From NCBI GenBank assembly GCA_000310025.1, contig FN649750.1, forward strand, positions 4,002,163 through 4,066,162: a stretch of DNA of 64,000 nucleotides, read 5' to 3'. The notes below the pieces were generated by a model. That model saw only the letters and a program-made list of their open reading frames with translations, had not been told where the DNA came from and searched no databases. Each line of letters starts with the position of its first letter. The stretch's first letter is position 1. This DNA is from Ectocarpus siliculosus. Its lineage: Eukaryota; Sar; Phaeophyceae; Ectocarpales; Ectocarpaceae. This document shows, one piece after another, positions 33,961-45,729 of this stretch. The position numbers and the translations under genes are program-made.

Positions 33961-36071
33961 ACTTCACACCTTTGACATTCGATTGGGGCAATAGTATGTT
34001 GTTGAACTACTTCTGGTTGTATTGTTGTGGAATATGACGTTCGAAGATGATTCTCCAGATCAGATTTGAATCAACGACCTTACGTGGTTCCCACCCACGT
34101 ACATGTGAACATAACGTTACACCAGTCAAAACATATATTCTTCGAATAATATTCTTCGAATTAGATACTTACATACGTTCTAAAGATCATGGCGAACACG
34201 CATCAAGAGGTTTGTTCCTCATCTAACAAGACCTCAACGTAGCACTTCGGTTGAAGTCTTTTTTCTCGGGTGGGAAGACTACAACTGTACTCCGTACTGT
34301 TGAAGATGATTAATCAGATGTGAATCAGCGAACTTTCGAGGTTTCATCCCATGAACAACAGAGAACCAGTACAGTGGCCCGTCGCGTGCCATAGTGCCTT
34401 GCCTTTCCGTCCCTCTCTCTCTCTGCATCCCAGCATTGACACAATAGAAAACCGCTGGAGGTGGGAAGACGGAAAACATGCTTCGCGGACGGCGTTTGCT
34501 ACACACGAGATGTCCATGTTGGAGACTGCACGGGCACGCGTTAGGTGATGGGCCAAGTTCAACGTGTGAACCGCATGTAATCCATCAGTGCATGCTTACA
34601 TGAGTAAAGCGGAAAGAACGAACGAGGGCCTGACTCCGTTCCATGCAGGTGGTTGAAATCATTGGGGGCTGAAACAGATCGCCGGAGCCAGTCTGCCCAG
34701 GTGGGTGTGACTACAGCAGCCAATATGAGAGAGATCAATGCCTTGCAACGGACTCCCTTCTCAGACACCCACCTGTCGGTGCAATGAGGTTCAAATTGTG
34801 CGCCAATATTCACCCCATAATTTCACTACAGACATGAGCTCATGCGATTGGGGGTGGGCCAAGGCTAGTTCTGTTACATGCATCCAGTCGGGGTGCAAAC
34901 ATATTTCATACGAGAACGGAGTACAGGAGGCATGTGATCTGCATGGCAGGGGCCACTCCGCCTCTAAAACACCGACCTCGCCCCTGTCTCACCAACAACG
35001 CGAAACTCCGAACGCCCGAATTCGAAGTGCGCACACACACGAAGCTTTGGTTGCCGCCCGTCGCACGCTGCCCCACAGCTAGTGCGAGAATTTTTCCCAA
35101 ACCCACCACGGCGCAGTCACCCGCGGCCCACGAATATGGAGGATTCGAGCCGGAAACGCCACAGATGTACGTCTACAACGCAGACACGCCGGGGCTTCGA
35201 GCTTCAGACAAGCCGAAGGAATGAAAAGAGGGCCGTTCTTTGCCACCTGCCGTGGAACAAGAGTTCAAGAGGCCGTGCTAAAGAGGTGCTCTCCAACCCA
35301 ATCCGTCCAAGCACGTTTGTGATTTTGAGTCACTCCTCATGACATCTACACCCCCGAACGATTTCCCCACAAGACACTGTCCAAAACCCAGCGGCCGAAA
35401 GATATGACTGTAGGCCTCACCACCAACACTGAAGGCAGCGCGACCAAGGGCAAAAGGATATTGATGTTCCCTCCACTTTCTTGCGCAAGCAGCAAACACC
35501 GATCAGAGAGAGCTGTCGCGTCCCTGCACCTATAGCAACTGACGACAATGAAGACAGCCCGGGGGACTACGTAGCTGACGTGCACCAATTTGTTTGCAAC
35601 CTCAGGGCATCCTGCCAATTTACCAACCGTCCAAGGGTCTCAACAGACGCATACATGGACAGTGACGAGCAAGCTACAGATACCGTAAATCGCGTGGGAA
35701 TCCACACACACCCGACCGGTCTTCAAGGCTATAGAATATTCCGCACGAAATACAGTGACTCCTGAAACTGGCGGCGGCAGAACCGTCTCGATAACAGCGT
35801 TCCGAAATGTTGGCATCCTCTTCGTCGTGCATTAATCGAGCTTTGAAATTCGGTCCATGGGTGTCATTGGGCTCATCCGAAAGCACATCGCTGCGAGGTT
35901 AAGGGATGCCGAGTATGCTGACGTACTGCTGTAGCGTGCCGATGCACGAGCACAGGTACCACTCTTCACTTTTAACACGGCAACGGAGAGGTGAGACAAA
36001 CCTCTATTGCGATCATGGTCCGGCTAACGAATATGCCAAGCAGCAGCACTTCGCCGAACCAAACAAAAAAC

Positions 36072-36141
36072 TCATGCCACCTCCATCTTCACTGGTCCCC
36101 CTACGTCGCCGCCCGCCCCCGCCCCTCCCTCAAACCCATCC

Positions 36142-36172
<31 letters not shown>

Positions 36173-38099
36173 TGATTTCGTCCGCGCGGCGATAAAGCTG
36201 CTCGAAGTCCGGGGTACAGACAGCTCGTTTCGTCACCTGCGTCGTGTCGGTGACGCAGCGACCGGTGGGGGTTCAGGTGCGTGCGCGTGAGGGAGAGGGG
36301 TCAACGAAACAGGGCAAGAGACACGGCTCCCGTCCAAGTGAATGCGGGAGTGACGTGAATCAAAGTTGTCCTTCAGCAACAAGTTTTTCCCCATGCGCCA
36401 TGTGTGATATGTACTGGTGAGAGCGATATCTACCCCTGGAGATAGCTATCGCTTCCTCAGGTATCTCCACGCAGGCTTAGAGGGATGGAAGAGAAGCAGT
36501 GGTAGGCCATCGGAGGACTTTTGAAACACCGCGCAGCGTATGCTACAGAGGGCGGGAAAACCGGCCATGACAAAAAATATCACATCCGCTACCATGTTCA
36601 CCGAAATGCAGGGCATAATCACGAAGGAATCCGTCAACGACAATACTTATCTCTCGTTGCTCCAACGAGCTATTTGTCATTGGACTAGACCTCGGAAGCA
36701 TCACCAGACCAACATAGTCGTGACCGCCTCCCGCCTCCCGCCCCCGAAACCGAGTGTCAAGAAGCGGAGGCGTACGACAGCACCGTCGTCTGATACGCCC
36801 CCCCCCCCACGCCCTGTCCCTACCTGTCCGAAGGAGCAGAACGTCTTTTGCTTGGCGTCGATGCTAACGCCCTGTTCCACGAACGACACCGGCAATCCTG
36901 GGTGCACCACTAGGCTCACGCCTCCAATCACTAGCCTAGCCTTGCCGGACTGGTGCACGTAAAGCTGTACACAGCAAACAGTGATGTGGGGAGTAGGGTG
37001 TTGGGACCCGCGGTGGGAAAAAAATGTAGTCGACAGGCTGATGCATCCTTACATTTCTCCACAAAGTCGCGGGAGGCTGACAAGCGGGGCAGGTGTGCGT
37101 ACGTGTGTCGGTTGTACGTGCGTTACCATTTAGGAAGGGCAAGACGAATACACTAGTTTTAGTAGGGTCAACGAAAAGCGAGTTCTATTCCGCGGGGTCC
37201 TCGACAGCGGGGTGGGGGGGGGGAGGACTAGGTTTACAGGTCACGTCCCCGCAACGAGCGAAACAAAAAAAAATGGGGTTGTGTACGTGTTCGTCTTCAC
37301 GCCACGTGATATGTTCACACTACACTATCACAAACTCTTCGCATCCTGTGCTAAACTGACGTGTACTTGGGCTGGTGTGCTTGCATCGCTATGTAGCCCA
37401 TGGGACAGCACTCGTTGCTGTCGATTCCGGTTATGTTGGGTGGCGAGGGGCCGCCGTGTGAAATTTTCAAAGCGGCACACTAGCATCGCCAAGTCAGTGA
37501 ATGGTGCGAACGGGACACGCGACTACGGGGCAAAACCGCGAACTACAGCGCAAGCCACAGGCACGGGGGAAAACATCCTGCCAAGCCACGGGACAAACTT
37601 CTCTACTAACGAGACATGACACGAAGAACCCATTGGACGCCTATCGACTGTCGACGACCAGATCAAAACCAATATCAACAGCAAAAATAACAACAAACCC
37701 GCACCGATCAGCACCACCACCGCCAACAACAACAACAACGACGACAACGGTCGCAGTCCAGCCGGCGCTGGTACATACCTTGCCAATCTTGCCAGGGCGC
37801 ATTCGCCGGAGCCCCCGATCGAATGCCACGTCGTCCGCCGCTATCTCGGAAGCCTTCTCTGCCGCAGCACCCGTTCCCTTGCCGCCGGTAGCCCCAGCAG
37901 CTGCTCCTCCTGCACCCGATTCCCCCGCCTCCTCTTTAACCGCGGGGCCTCCTGCTTTCGGAAGGGAAGAACCGGGAAAACAAGGGGGGGCGCAAAACGA
38001 ACATCAAGCTAGGGGAAAGCGTGAACGGGAGGGGGGTACTAGGGGAGCGGAGACGGGCAACGTCCAAGCACAAGCAGTTGGTACATGGTGTTGTTGTTG

Positions 38100-38141
<42 letters not shown>

Positions 38142-41100
38142 GTAGTGGTGGTGAGGGTGAGGGTGAAACTGTTGTTGTGGTGCTCGGTGGTGTTGATGGT
38201 ACAGGAGGCTCCACGACAAAGCATGCTCTTGACCCTCTTATCCAGTACCCCTTTCCTCTACCCAAATATCTTGGCGAAAACATTGCTCCGGCAATGACGG
38301 GCACCAAAACAACCAGCTCACGAAAAGCAAAGCGGGTTAACGCAACACAGATGCCACGGTGTACGTCAGAGCGATGTGAGCGTTATCAGTCCATTTTATC
38401 TCGCGAGAAAGGCGAAAGGCAAGCAATTCTGACCCGCAACGGCCTGAATACAAAAAAAAGCACATGCACCCGTCCACAACCGGCTCACCCGTCGCCTTCC
38501 CCTTCCCCTTCCCCTTGCCCCGCACGGGCGCGGAAGCGCCGTCCTTCCCTCTCTGGCACGCCGCCAGCGGCCTGGGAAGCTTGGTAGGCAACTGCACGAA
38601 GAAGAGGCTGCTGTCTTCCTCCTCTGTTAGCTCGGCTTGGTTCTGACCAGGAAATGTGTCGGCGAAGGGCGAGGAGAGGCGAGGTGACGCGTGCGTTGAT
38701 CGTCGGTGCAGAGGGGGGGAGGGGGGGAGCGTCCATTTCATGCAATGGCTCGCCTCAGATGTTGTTTCGCGTTACATTACCAGATTGTACTATAATAGCA
38801 GGAGAACCAGTTCGGTTTCCGAATAACAACGTCGTCTGCCAAAAGCTCAACACATGCTTTCAACGTCTCCATTTCCGCTGCAGCTAGCGCCCGCGCTCAG
38901 CAACTTGGCAGTAAAGAAATCGATGTAGCCTCGAAAAGCTCATATATGTAGCGGCCATTCGAACCATAACCCTAGGAACTAAGAACTCCATCCCTAGCAA
39001 AAACTAGGTGCGATTTACGTTGGCAGTGATCAACGTCTTCATTTTCGCGATTAAAAGTGGTGTATCAAAGTGCACTATTATAGCGTCGGGTGTCGTTCAC
39101 ATCCTCCCACGAGTTTCGGCACCGTCATCAGCAACCCAGTTTTCCTCCCCTAATCTGCAGCATTGGGCTTTCTTTGCCACGACCGAATCGCAACAGCTCG
39201 GTTCTTACCGGTAACCCTGACGGGGATGGTATACCGTGTCGTGTACAAACGCAGCACAATTCCAAAAATGGGACGTTGTGACAACTCCTTCCGTCTCAAA
39301 GAACGAGGCTCGACACATGGCTTGCCAAGGTGTATAGTGGATAGGCATCAGGATGGCATCAGGATGGCGTGCAAACAGTGACAACAAGTCAGGTTTCGTT
39401 GCTCCCTTCCTTCGTCGCTACCGTACTGCATGCACCCAAGGTGGACACAAGATAGCACACCACCTGGGCCGACTGTCAAAGCTCGATTACTCCACGACGA
39501 AGGCGGTGAATGACTCATACGAAACGTTTTCGGCAAGCTGCCGACGACACGGTTTCAACGCCGCCGTTTTCGGCGCTGCTGGCGGAGATATCGAGTTTCG
39601 AAAAGGGGTCCGGGGGGTGTGATTTCCAACGTCACGTGGGTACTCACGTTGCCCGGGGGGAATAGACGCGACCCCGGGTTTTGCGCGGTCGCTGGGACGG
39701 GAAGACCCCCCGGTCGCATAGATTCTTTTTCAGACAGGACGTTTCCGGTCCCCGGGGGAAGGGGGGGGGGGGGGGGGGCATACTCTTATGTTTGCATGCC
39801 TTAGCGGTTAGACCATTGACCACGCGCCCTTGAGAGGACGGAGCATTGTTCCCACAGGACCGATCACCGATGGCCAATCGTTCCTTCCTACTTTGTCAAA
39901 GGTGGCTCAAAAATGTCTTCCCTAGTCCGCCTATCCTAACGATATCCCTTCCCGCCTTTTCAAACCACTTCCTACTCCCCAGTACAGCTACCGTCCTCTC
40001 CTCTCTATTACATGCCTCAAACATCTCCCTGTACGTCCCTTCTATTTTTCCCAGCTCAGTCATGTACATTTCCCTCTCCTTATTGTACAGCCGACAATCC
40101 GCGACTACATGAACACGGTCTTCGCATTCGAAGCCGCAATCACATTTGAACTTGTCGTCTTCGTCGTCTACCGTTATATGTCTTCGTCGACGTTCTCGAA
40201 GGCCTATGTCCCCGGTCCTGAATTTGACCTGAAGCTTTGTCCCTGCATCCATTGGTCCATGTAGGTATTCCTTGAACCCTATGCCTTCTTTCAACATTCC
40301 GTACACTTCTAGACCCTCCTTATCCTCGGTTTCTTTCCTTAGATTCTGTTCTTCTCTCTCGGCACAAGCAACAGATATCTTCTTCTTGAACCCCTGTATA
40401 CCCTCCGTTTCCAGCGTTTCATCTTCGTCGATGTCGAACCCCTTCCATACGTCCTCTACAACCTTGACCCATTCCGTGGGTTGTCTACTCCTCTTTTTGT
40501 TTGCCCACTTCGCCTCCACTACTATTCTCGGCAACCTCCCCTCTCTAATCCCGCACATGCGATACTGCCATGTCAGCTTCCTTGCGTCTTTTCCCGATCG
40601 TAGGGATTGGATCCCCAATTCTGCCCTGACGGCTGCCTTACTTGTGCGGAAGGGGGGGAAACAAATGAAACCGGTTGGCAAGTGCGAGAAAAACAAATTT
40701 CCCTACTAAACGAAACACACCAAAAATTATGAGAAATCCCCAGGAGTTGTACTCCGTGGTGCTGGTATGTCATCTTCTCATTAGATTTCTAAAACAAACA
40801 ACAGCATCTTCAACAATAACGCCGACAACCACAACAACAAAAACAAGAACAAAAACCAACAACCAACAACTATAATACCCCAACTGCCCATGAACCACCG
40901 ACTCACCCGCATGCCCGGGAGCTTGGAAGACCTCGACCGCCGCCCGACGTCCGAGCCAATCAGAGTCAACACGTCCCCCCCCTTCCCCCCCCCGCCCTTC
41001 GACACCGATTCGCCGACACCAAACATATTATCATCGTCATCTTCCTCTTCACCCGCCCCGCCGGAGTCTCCCGATGCTGACCCCTTAAGACCGGCCGCCG

Positions 41101-44100
41101 AGCTACTACCGCCACCCTCGGCATCTTCCTTGACAGCGCTACCGGCGGCGCCAGATTTACGGGAATGGGACGACCGCGTCCTGTCCTGCTCGTCTGGGGG
41201 GGGGGGGGGAGGGGGGGACACGGGCGAGGTTCGGGAAAGAGGGTGTGCGTTGGAGGAGACGTCTGGACAACAGGATGTTTGCTGCAATCGAATTGCGGGC
41301 TTCGCTTGCCTGTTTGGCCTCTAGCCTGCACGCCCCACACTAGCTACAGCCAGGAAGAGGGTCGAGAGACCGGACCGTGTTGGGCGGGTGGGCTGGGGAC
41401 ATGATAATGCTGGGGGGCCCCAAGAACCGAAGAATGGTAGAAAACATAGAATAATACACCAGTGAGCGGGCAGCGGCTGCGGGTGAAGGTACAGCAGTAG
41501 GAACACTGCTTTTCGAGTAAACCACCTCCTTGGCAAGCTGCCCTCGTTTCCCCAGGCACACCATCAATTGACAACCCAACCGCCGCCGGCGTTGACCAAT
41601 GCCCCCTTCACCCTACCCTTACCCCTGCGCGCGCGAGCACCATGGTCTACCCCACCAGGTCTCTGGTCCCCCGCTCGCCTCGCGAAGGATCCATGGTATT
41701 CAATATCCTTCGTGAAAGAAAAAGAAACTAGATGAAGGCCACTCTCGCCCTCAATCCCTGCTCCACAGGAACCAAACTTCGACGGCAAACCACACGACGA
41801 CCAACTACAACATACAACAGCGACAAACGGCAACCCTGTGTGCGCGTTTTCGAAATTAACATCGACCGCACTAGCCGGCTGACCAATGAAAAGATTATTG
41901 TAGCGGGATAAAAAACACGGAACAATTTCTAGCCAAAGGGTGAGTGAGGCTTCTACAGACGGGGGGGGGTACAGGAGTGGGGCGACAGGGTCCTGCTTCT
42001 CCAGTACGAATAGTATCAGACACCATCGTTGCTGCACAACGCTTTGTGCGTGTACATCGTCCTAAGCACCCTGGGGGCTGATGCAGTCTTTCAACGTGTA
42101 TCTTCCAGGCGATGCAGTCTTTCAACGTGTATCTTCCAGGCGCATCAGCCCAGCAAGTACGACGGCAAAAAAAAGGAAAAAAAAACACTCCGCCCCCCGC
42201 GCCCAAGCACCACTCTCACCTTCTGACTCGGATGTGTCTCCTCCGCCCCTCCTGCCTCCGCCGCCCCCGTCGCCGCCAGCGGTAACCCCGGCCGGCATAT
42301 AGGCGGCGGGACCGCTGCCTCCGCCCCCGACAAAAAAATCCTAAAAAAAAAAGTAATAAAAAAAAAGTGAGAATATTCGGACGGATACAAACAGAACGCC
42401 AAGTTAGGACGAACTCGAAAGAAAAAAGCGAAACGTTGCATCTTTTGTAGACAAAGCGAATCAAGCAAACCAACCCTAAACTGGTGCACAATACTAGTGC
42501 AGAAGAGGCTATCTGATTGTGGTCTTCCTGGTGGCTTGGGGAAAATATCTATTTAGCACCCTCGAAATACGCACAAGTAGACCGCTACAACGTGTCAAAA
42601 CCAACAACACACAAAAGCCTCCAGTCTACGTAGACGACATGGCATCACACCTCTGCAATGCCGTTAAGGCAACCAAGGCACCAGAGGGAGACCGGGTTCA
42701 CGAAGAAAGCAGCCTCACCTGCCCAACGGGGACAAAACCGCCGCGCCCCCTCCCCCTCCCCCTCCCCCCTGCCCTTCCCCCGCCGTGTCTCCCGCGTCCC
42801 CCCCCGCCCCCCCGCCCATCTCGCCCGCCCGTCCCCTGCCAGGGGCGGTCTCCCCGCCCTCTCCCTGGACAAACGATAGAGCCAAGACAGAAACGAGCCA
42901 AACTCTTACAAATAACAAAAATATATATGAACAAGCGAACCCTTTCCGATTTGCTGCTGTACCGAACGAGAGTGAGACGAGCCGAAAAAAACACGAATCA
43001 ACAACCAAAAATTGAAAAAAAAAATTGCTCTGGAACAAGCGAACCCTTTTCTATTAGCTGCTGTGCCGAAAGAGAGAGAGAGAGAGAGTTGTAAGCGAAG
43101 GCCGCAAACCGCTGCCCGGCGGGGGGCAGAGGTTTTGACGAAACGCCAACAATGAGAAAATGGCCTGTTCTCTCTCTCGCCACCGAGGGTGCAGACAGCT
43201 ACATATACGTAGGGAGCCAAAAAGGAGAACGCCCGCAAACGCCGTGCGTACGGCCGGGTTGTCGTACCTTCGTACCCCCTTCCCCCCCCCCTTCCCCACA
43301 CGTCACCCCTCTCGCCGCCGTCTTCCCCTGCCCCCGCGCCTCTGCCGGAACGGTAGTTGGCCGCTGCTCCGCGGTAATCGGTAACTGAGAAAGAGGCACC
43401 ACCACGAGAAAACAGGGAAGGGGGTAACGCAGTTGTGCTTAGAGGGGGGGGGGGGGCTCATGTAAATGCATGCCGTATTCGGTGCAGTAGGACATAGATA
43501 TCGCATCCCTGCAATGCCGTGACGGCGCGATATGCCAGAGGGAAGGGATAACGCACAAGTGGTTTGAGTTGGCACGATGGTACGTGAGTTGGCTAACGGT
43601 GGCTTGAGCTGACACAAGAGGGCGCGCGCCACAAAGACGGGAGCCAAAGCGCAAAAATTCTACTGTAAGTTCAATGATATTTCCAATCAGGGATGATGAA
43701 AAACTACAGCAGCAAAGGAAACTCGCCGTCCCAAAACACATTCGAACACACGCACAATCAACGCAACGAACACGAGAGCAGAGTGATATTTCAGTTGCTA
43801 CCCTCTCCGTCTTTAATCCGGAGAGTAGCTTAGCCTGCCCCATGACCCTCACGGGGACCCCAGTCACGCGTTTAGAACCATTATTTTGTTATAAGCCGCC
43901 CCCAAAAAAGTCGTCTTGTTCTTCGTCAGCCGGTTAGCGTGGTCGACGCTAGTACTAGAATCAAACAGACGTTGTCGTTCGACATCCGCCCTAGTCCACC
44001 TGTGAGGGGGCTCCTTTGACTGGACACATGTTCGGGAAATTTCTGTAACCCCCGAAACAAGGCGGACTTATATTCCCAAACAGATCGGCCGGTATGCGCG

Positions 44101-44321
44101 GTCGAATGCTAAACAACAATAGAAAAACGTGCAACACACGCCACCCCCACGGCCACAAAACTCACCCGAAAGGCGCGCGCTGCCAAGAAAAAAAAAATGA
44201 TCCTCCGGTCGGCAACGGTCGCGGGGAGGCATGCGGGGAGGCAAGCATACCTGGGGGGGGAGGGGGTGCCGGCTTTTTCCTCGCCTGCGCCTTCGGCCTG
44301 AACTTTGGCTTGGCCCTCTCG
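36072..44321 (-). CDS. RPC4: DNA-directed RNA polymerase III subunit RPC4, first exon not found
   Basis: Eight exons agree in phase: 44321-44251, 42864-42719, 42340-42220, 41193-40907, 38642-38489, 37951-37779, 36964-36824, 36236-36072. RPC4 (POLR3D) belongs to the TFIIF-like subcomplex of RNA polymerase III, which transcribes tRNA and 5S genes in the nucleus. Diagnostic family segments appear in order: AKPKFRPKAQARKK (basic N-terminus), an RGRG-rich segment ending GGFVPVGQ, an acidic Ser/Gly linker, ELTEEEDSSLFFVQLPTKLP, RMRPGKIGK joined to LYVHQSGKARLVIGGVSL, and VTKRAVCTPDFEQLY close to the end. About 419 residues are covered, against about 400 in human. Poly-Gly near the C-terminus comes from a GGC run (36142-36174). 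The first exon and start lie above 44321 and were not identified. The large intron 40906-38643 holds a LINE tail, a C/G run and a MITE relic. Two decayed duplicates lie at 1533-2964 and 31560-31674. Confidence 0.85.
36142..36174. repeat. GGC/GCC microsatellite coding poly-Gly in the RPC4 last exon
   Basis: Eleven CCG-type triplets encode a glycine run after TPDFEQLYRRADEIS. It lies at a position where fungal and animal RPC4 proteins end, so the tail is an extension. Confidence 0.8.
38092..38142. repeat. TTG/CTG triplet run in an RPC4 intron
   Basis: GTTGTTGTT grading into CTGCTGCTG, between exons 38642-38489 and 37951-37779. Non-coding by the gene model, although several frames cross it. Confidence 0.8.
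39438..39625. mobile_element. Diverged MITE relic in an RPC4 intron
   Basis: GTGGACACAAGATAGCACAC, GTCAAAGCTCGATTACTCCA and CGCCGCCGTTTTCGGCGCTG correspond to the left end and interior of the 5387 family; the right end is eroded (GGGGGGTGTGATTTCC). The left half of the same insertion is recognisable in copy A at 3585-3660, so it predates that duplication. Confidence 0.7.
39763..40720 (-). mobile_element. 5'-truncated LINE (non-LTR retrotransposon) tail with C-rich 3' end
   Basis: The minus-strand frame ending at 39896 reads KAAVRAELGIQSLRSGKDAR then KLTWQYRMCGI, the region after the reverse-transcriptase thumb in LINE proteins. It ends with a Cys-His knuckle, FKCDCGFECEDRVHVVADC. No reverse-transcriptase core precedes it, so the copy is 5'-truncated, as is usual for LINEs. 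The 3' untranslated part ends GGTCAATGGTCTAACCGCTA, then a GCATGC and a long C run (a G run at 39763-39780 on the plus strand). The same terminal sequence recurs at 43441, 51590, 54899, 55058 and 57126, implying a LINE family with a poly-C-type tail. It lies inside an RPC4 intron. Confidence 0.7.
42079..42140. repeat. Perfect 31-bp tandem duplication
   Basis: GATGCAGTCTTTCAACGTGT plus ATCTTCCAGGC occurs twice without a mismatch, in the RPC4 intron between exons 42340-42220 and 41193-40907. A very recent slip or a diverse site between individuals. Confidence 0.85.
43441..43540 (-). mobile_element. Short LINE/SINE tail copy
   Basis: G run followed by CTCATGTAAATGCATGCCGTAT and a diverged continuation. 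It shares the G-run, CATG and GCATGCC block with 54899 and 57126. On the minus strand it is a C-tailed 3' end. It sits in the RPC4 intron between 44251 and 42864. Confidence 0.5.
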
Positions 44322-44330
44322 CTGCAACAC

Positions 44331-44333
44331 GGA

Positions 44334-44402
<69 letters not shown>
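44331..44402. repeat. GA microsatellite at an RPC4 splice acceptor
   Basis: About 30 GA dinucleotides. On the minus strand this is a CT run that ends in CCGTGTTGCAG directly before the RPC4 exon at 44321, so it serves as the pyrimidine tract of that acceptor. Confidence 0.8.
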
Positions 44403-44403
<1 letters not shown>

Positions 44404-45242
44404 TGCGTTCCCGGCGTTGATATTGATTGTTGGCGAGGTGAAATGAACAGCGACAAGTTTCTAATCGCTGCCGCTCTGTGTGGCATGCCCCCCCGCTGCG
44501 AAACAAGCCCGCGATAATGCATTCAGCTCTACTCCCCGTTTTTCTTGTCGGCCGTGGTCATGGTGGTTGTGGCGGCGGCGGCGGTGGTGCCTCCGACGCC
44601 GACGCCGCACCAGTTTGAGCGATCGAACTTTGTTCATTTCGAGGAATCCATTCATGTCTGATCGGTACCCGTGGGTCAGTGTTGATCACAAGCTTGAGTC
44701 GTTTTCTGATAGATGGGGTATGCATGTCTCCAGTGGGCCATCTCTGAAACGCGAGTCGTTCATACGAGCCTGCTGGGGCGGGAGATCGTCTTTGCGCGGG
44801 CTGCTATCATACGCGCGTCGTAAACGACTGCATGCCGAAAGAGGTGGATTGATGGTCCATCCCCTAGACCACCTAGACTGTCAAAATCCTCGATTCCTCT
44901 ACAACCAAGTGGGTGCGGAAAGGGCCCGATCCCTCTGCGGAAAGCCGTCGAGAAGATGCTTCCAATACCACCATTCTTAGTGTTGGCACAATCTTAATCT
45001 TGGTTGTGGAGCAATACATTAGAGCGTTGAACATCGGTCTAAGGGGGGTAGGTACTATCCACCTCTACGGTATTACAAAAAGGGTGATGGGCTGCACATG
45101 TACTGCAGCAGTATTCCACCACTTGCTGTCCCTCCAGAGGGTCGGTTAGGCACGTACTGTATCATGTGTTTCTCCGCACCACGGTAGAGGGTTGCTGACG
45201 CCGAACGATAACCGTGCTGGCACGTTTCGGGCGAGACTTTTT

Positions 45243-45405
45243 GCTTGGCGTGCCGAAGCAACCATACGGCAGAACAACTCGCTCGTTACTGCATATGTAC
45301 TGGAACAGTGTACTGGTATATTGTGCGGCACCACTATGCTTGGCGTGCGTAGGCAACCTTGGCCCGCATGGCAGAACAATTCGCTCGTTACTGCAATGTA
45401 CTGGT
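45243..45405. repeat. Tandem duplication, about 97-bp period
   Basis: CTTGGCGTGC...GGCAGAACAACTCGCTCGTT followed by ACTGCATATGTACTGG recurs at 45339-45405 with small changes. No gene is recognised in 44330-45510. Confidence 0.65.
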
Positions 45406-45512
45406 ACTGGTACATGTATATTGTTGTGGGGCACCATGGAGCCGGCGGAGGGAGTGGTATCCTACGTCATCCGTAATGGCAACCCAAGACAGCAAACCCA
45501 TGCAATAGACTA

Positions 45513-45729
45513 CCGTATATGACACAAGATAACACACCCCCTTGGCCGATTTTCAAAGCTCGATTTCTCAACAGCAGGAAGAGTCACAGCGCCGAAAACG
45601 GCGGCGTTGGAACCGTCTCGTCGAGAGCTGTTCGAAAACGTATTGTTTCATTTATGCATCCTCTTCGTCGTGGAGTAATCGAGCTTTGAAAATCGGTCCA
45701 GGGGGTGTGTTATCTTGTGTCATATACGG
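45513..45729 (-). mobile_element. MITE, TA target site, long terminal inverted repeats (copy 2)
   Basis: 217 bp, flanked by TA on both sides, inverted relative to the copy at 5387-5603 and nearly identical to it along the whole length, including the interior GGAACCGTCTCGTCGAGAGC. Terminal repeats begin CCGTATATGACACAAGATAA. An 85-codon minus-strand open frame (45967-45740) runs into its right end; whether that frame is a broken exon is unknown. Confidence 0.9.

Larger units (their letters stand above)
34230..39500. repeat. Segmental duplicate copy C (contains the readable RPC4 exons)
   Basis: The most complete of the three copies and the only one in which the RPC4 3' exons read through. It carries about 1.8 kb of downstream flank (34230-36072), the last four exons and the intron up to a MITE remnant near 39438. 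Sequence 36325-37280, including one exon, is missing from A. C is probably the ancestral locus because the gene continues outside the duplicated block to 44321. Confidence 0.8.

Noticed and set aside
39780-39850. True tRNA gene (GCATGCCTTAGCGGTTAGACC...)
   Set aside because: The arms do not close into a full cloverleaf by eye, and the sequence is the repeated 3' end of a LINE family.
42698-42994. Reading the Gly/Arg-rich DNA at 42700-42860 as a separate RGG protein
   Set aside because: The segment fits better as an RPC4 exon (42864-42719) with matching phases on both sides.
44109-44522. Frames of Leu/Ser repeats around the GA/CT run
   Set aside because: They are translations of a microsatellite; only the 71-bp RPC4 exon at 44321-44251 is supported there.
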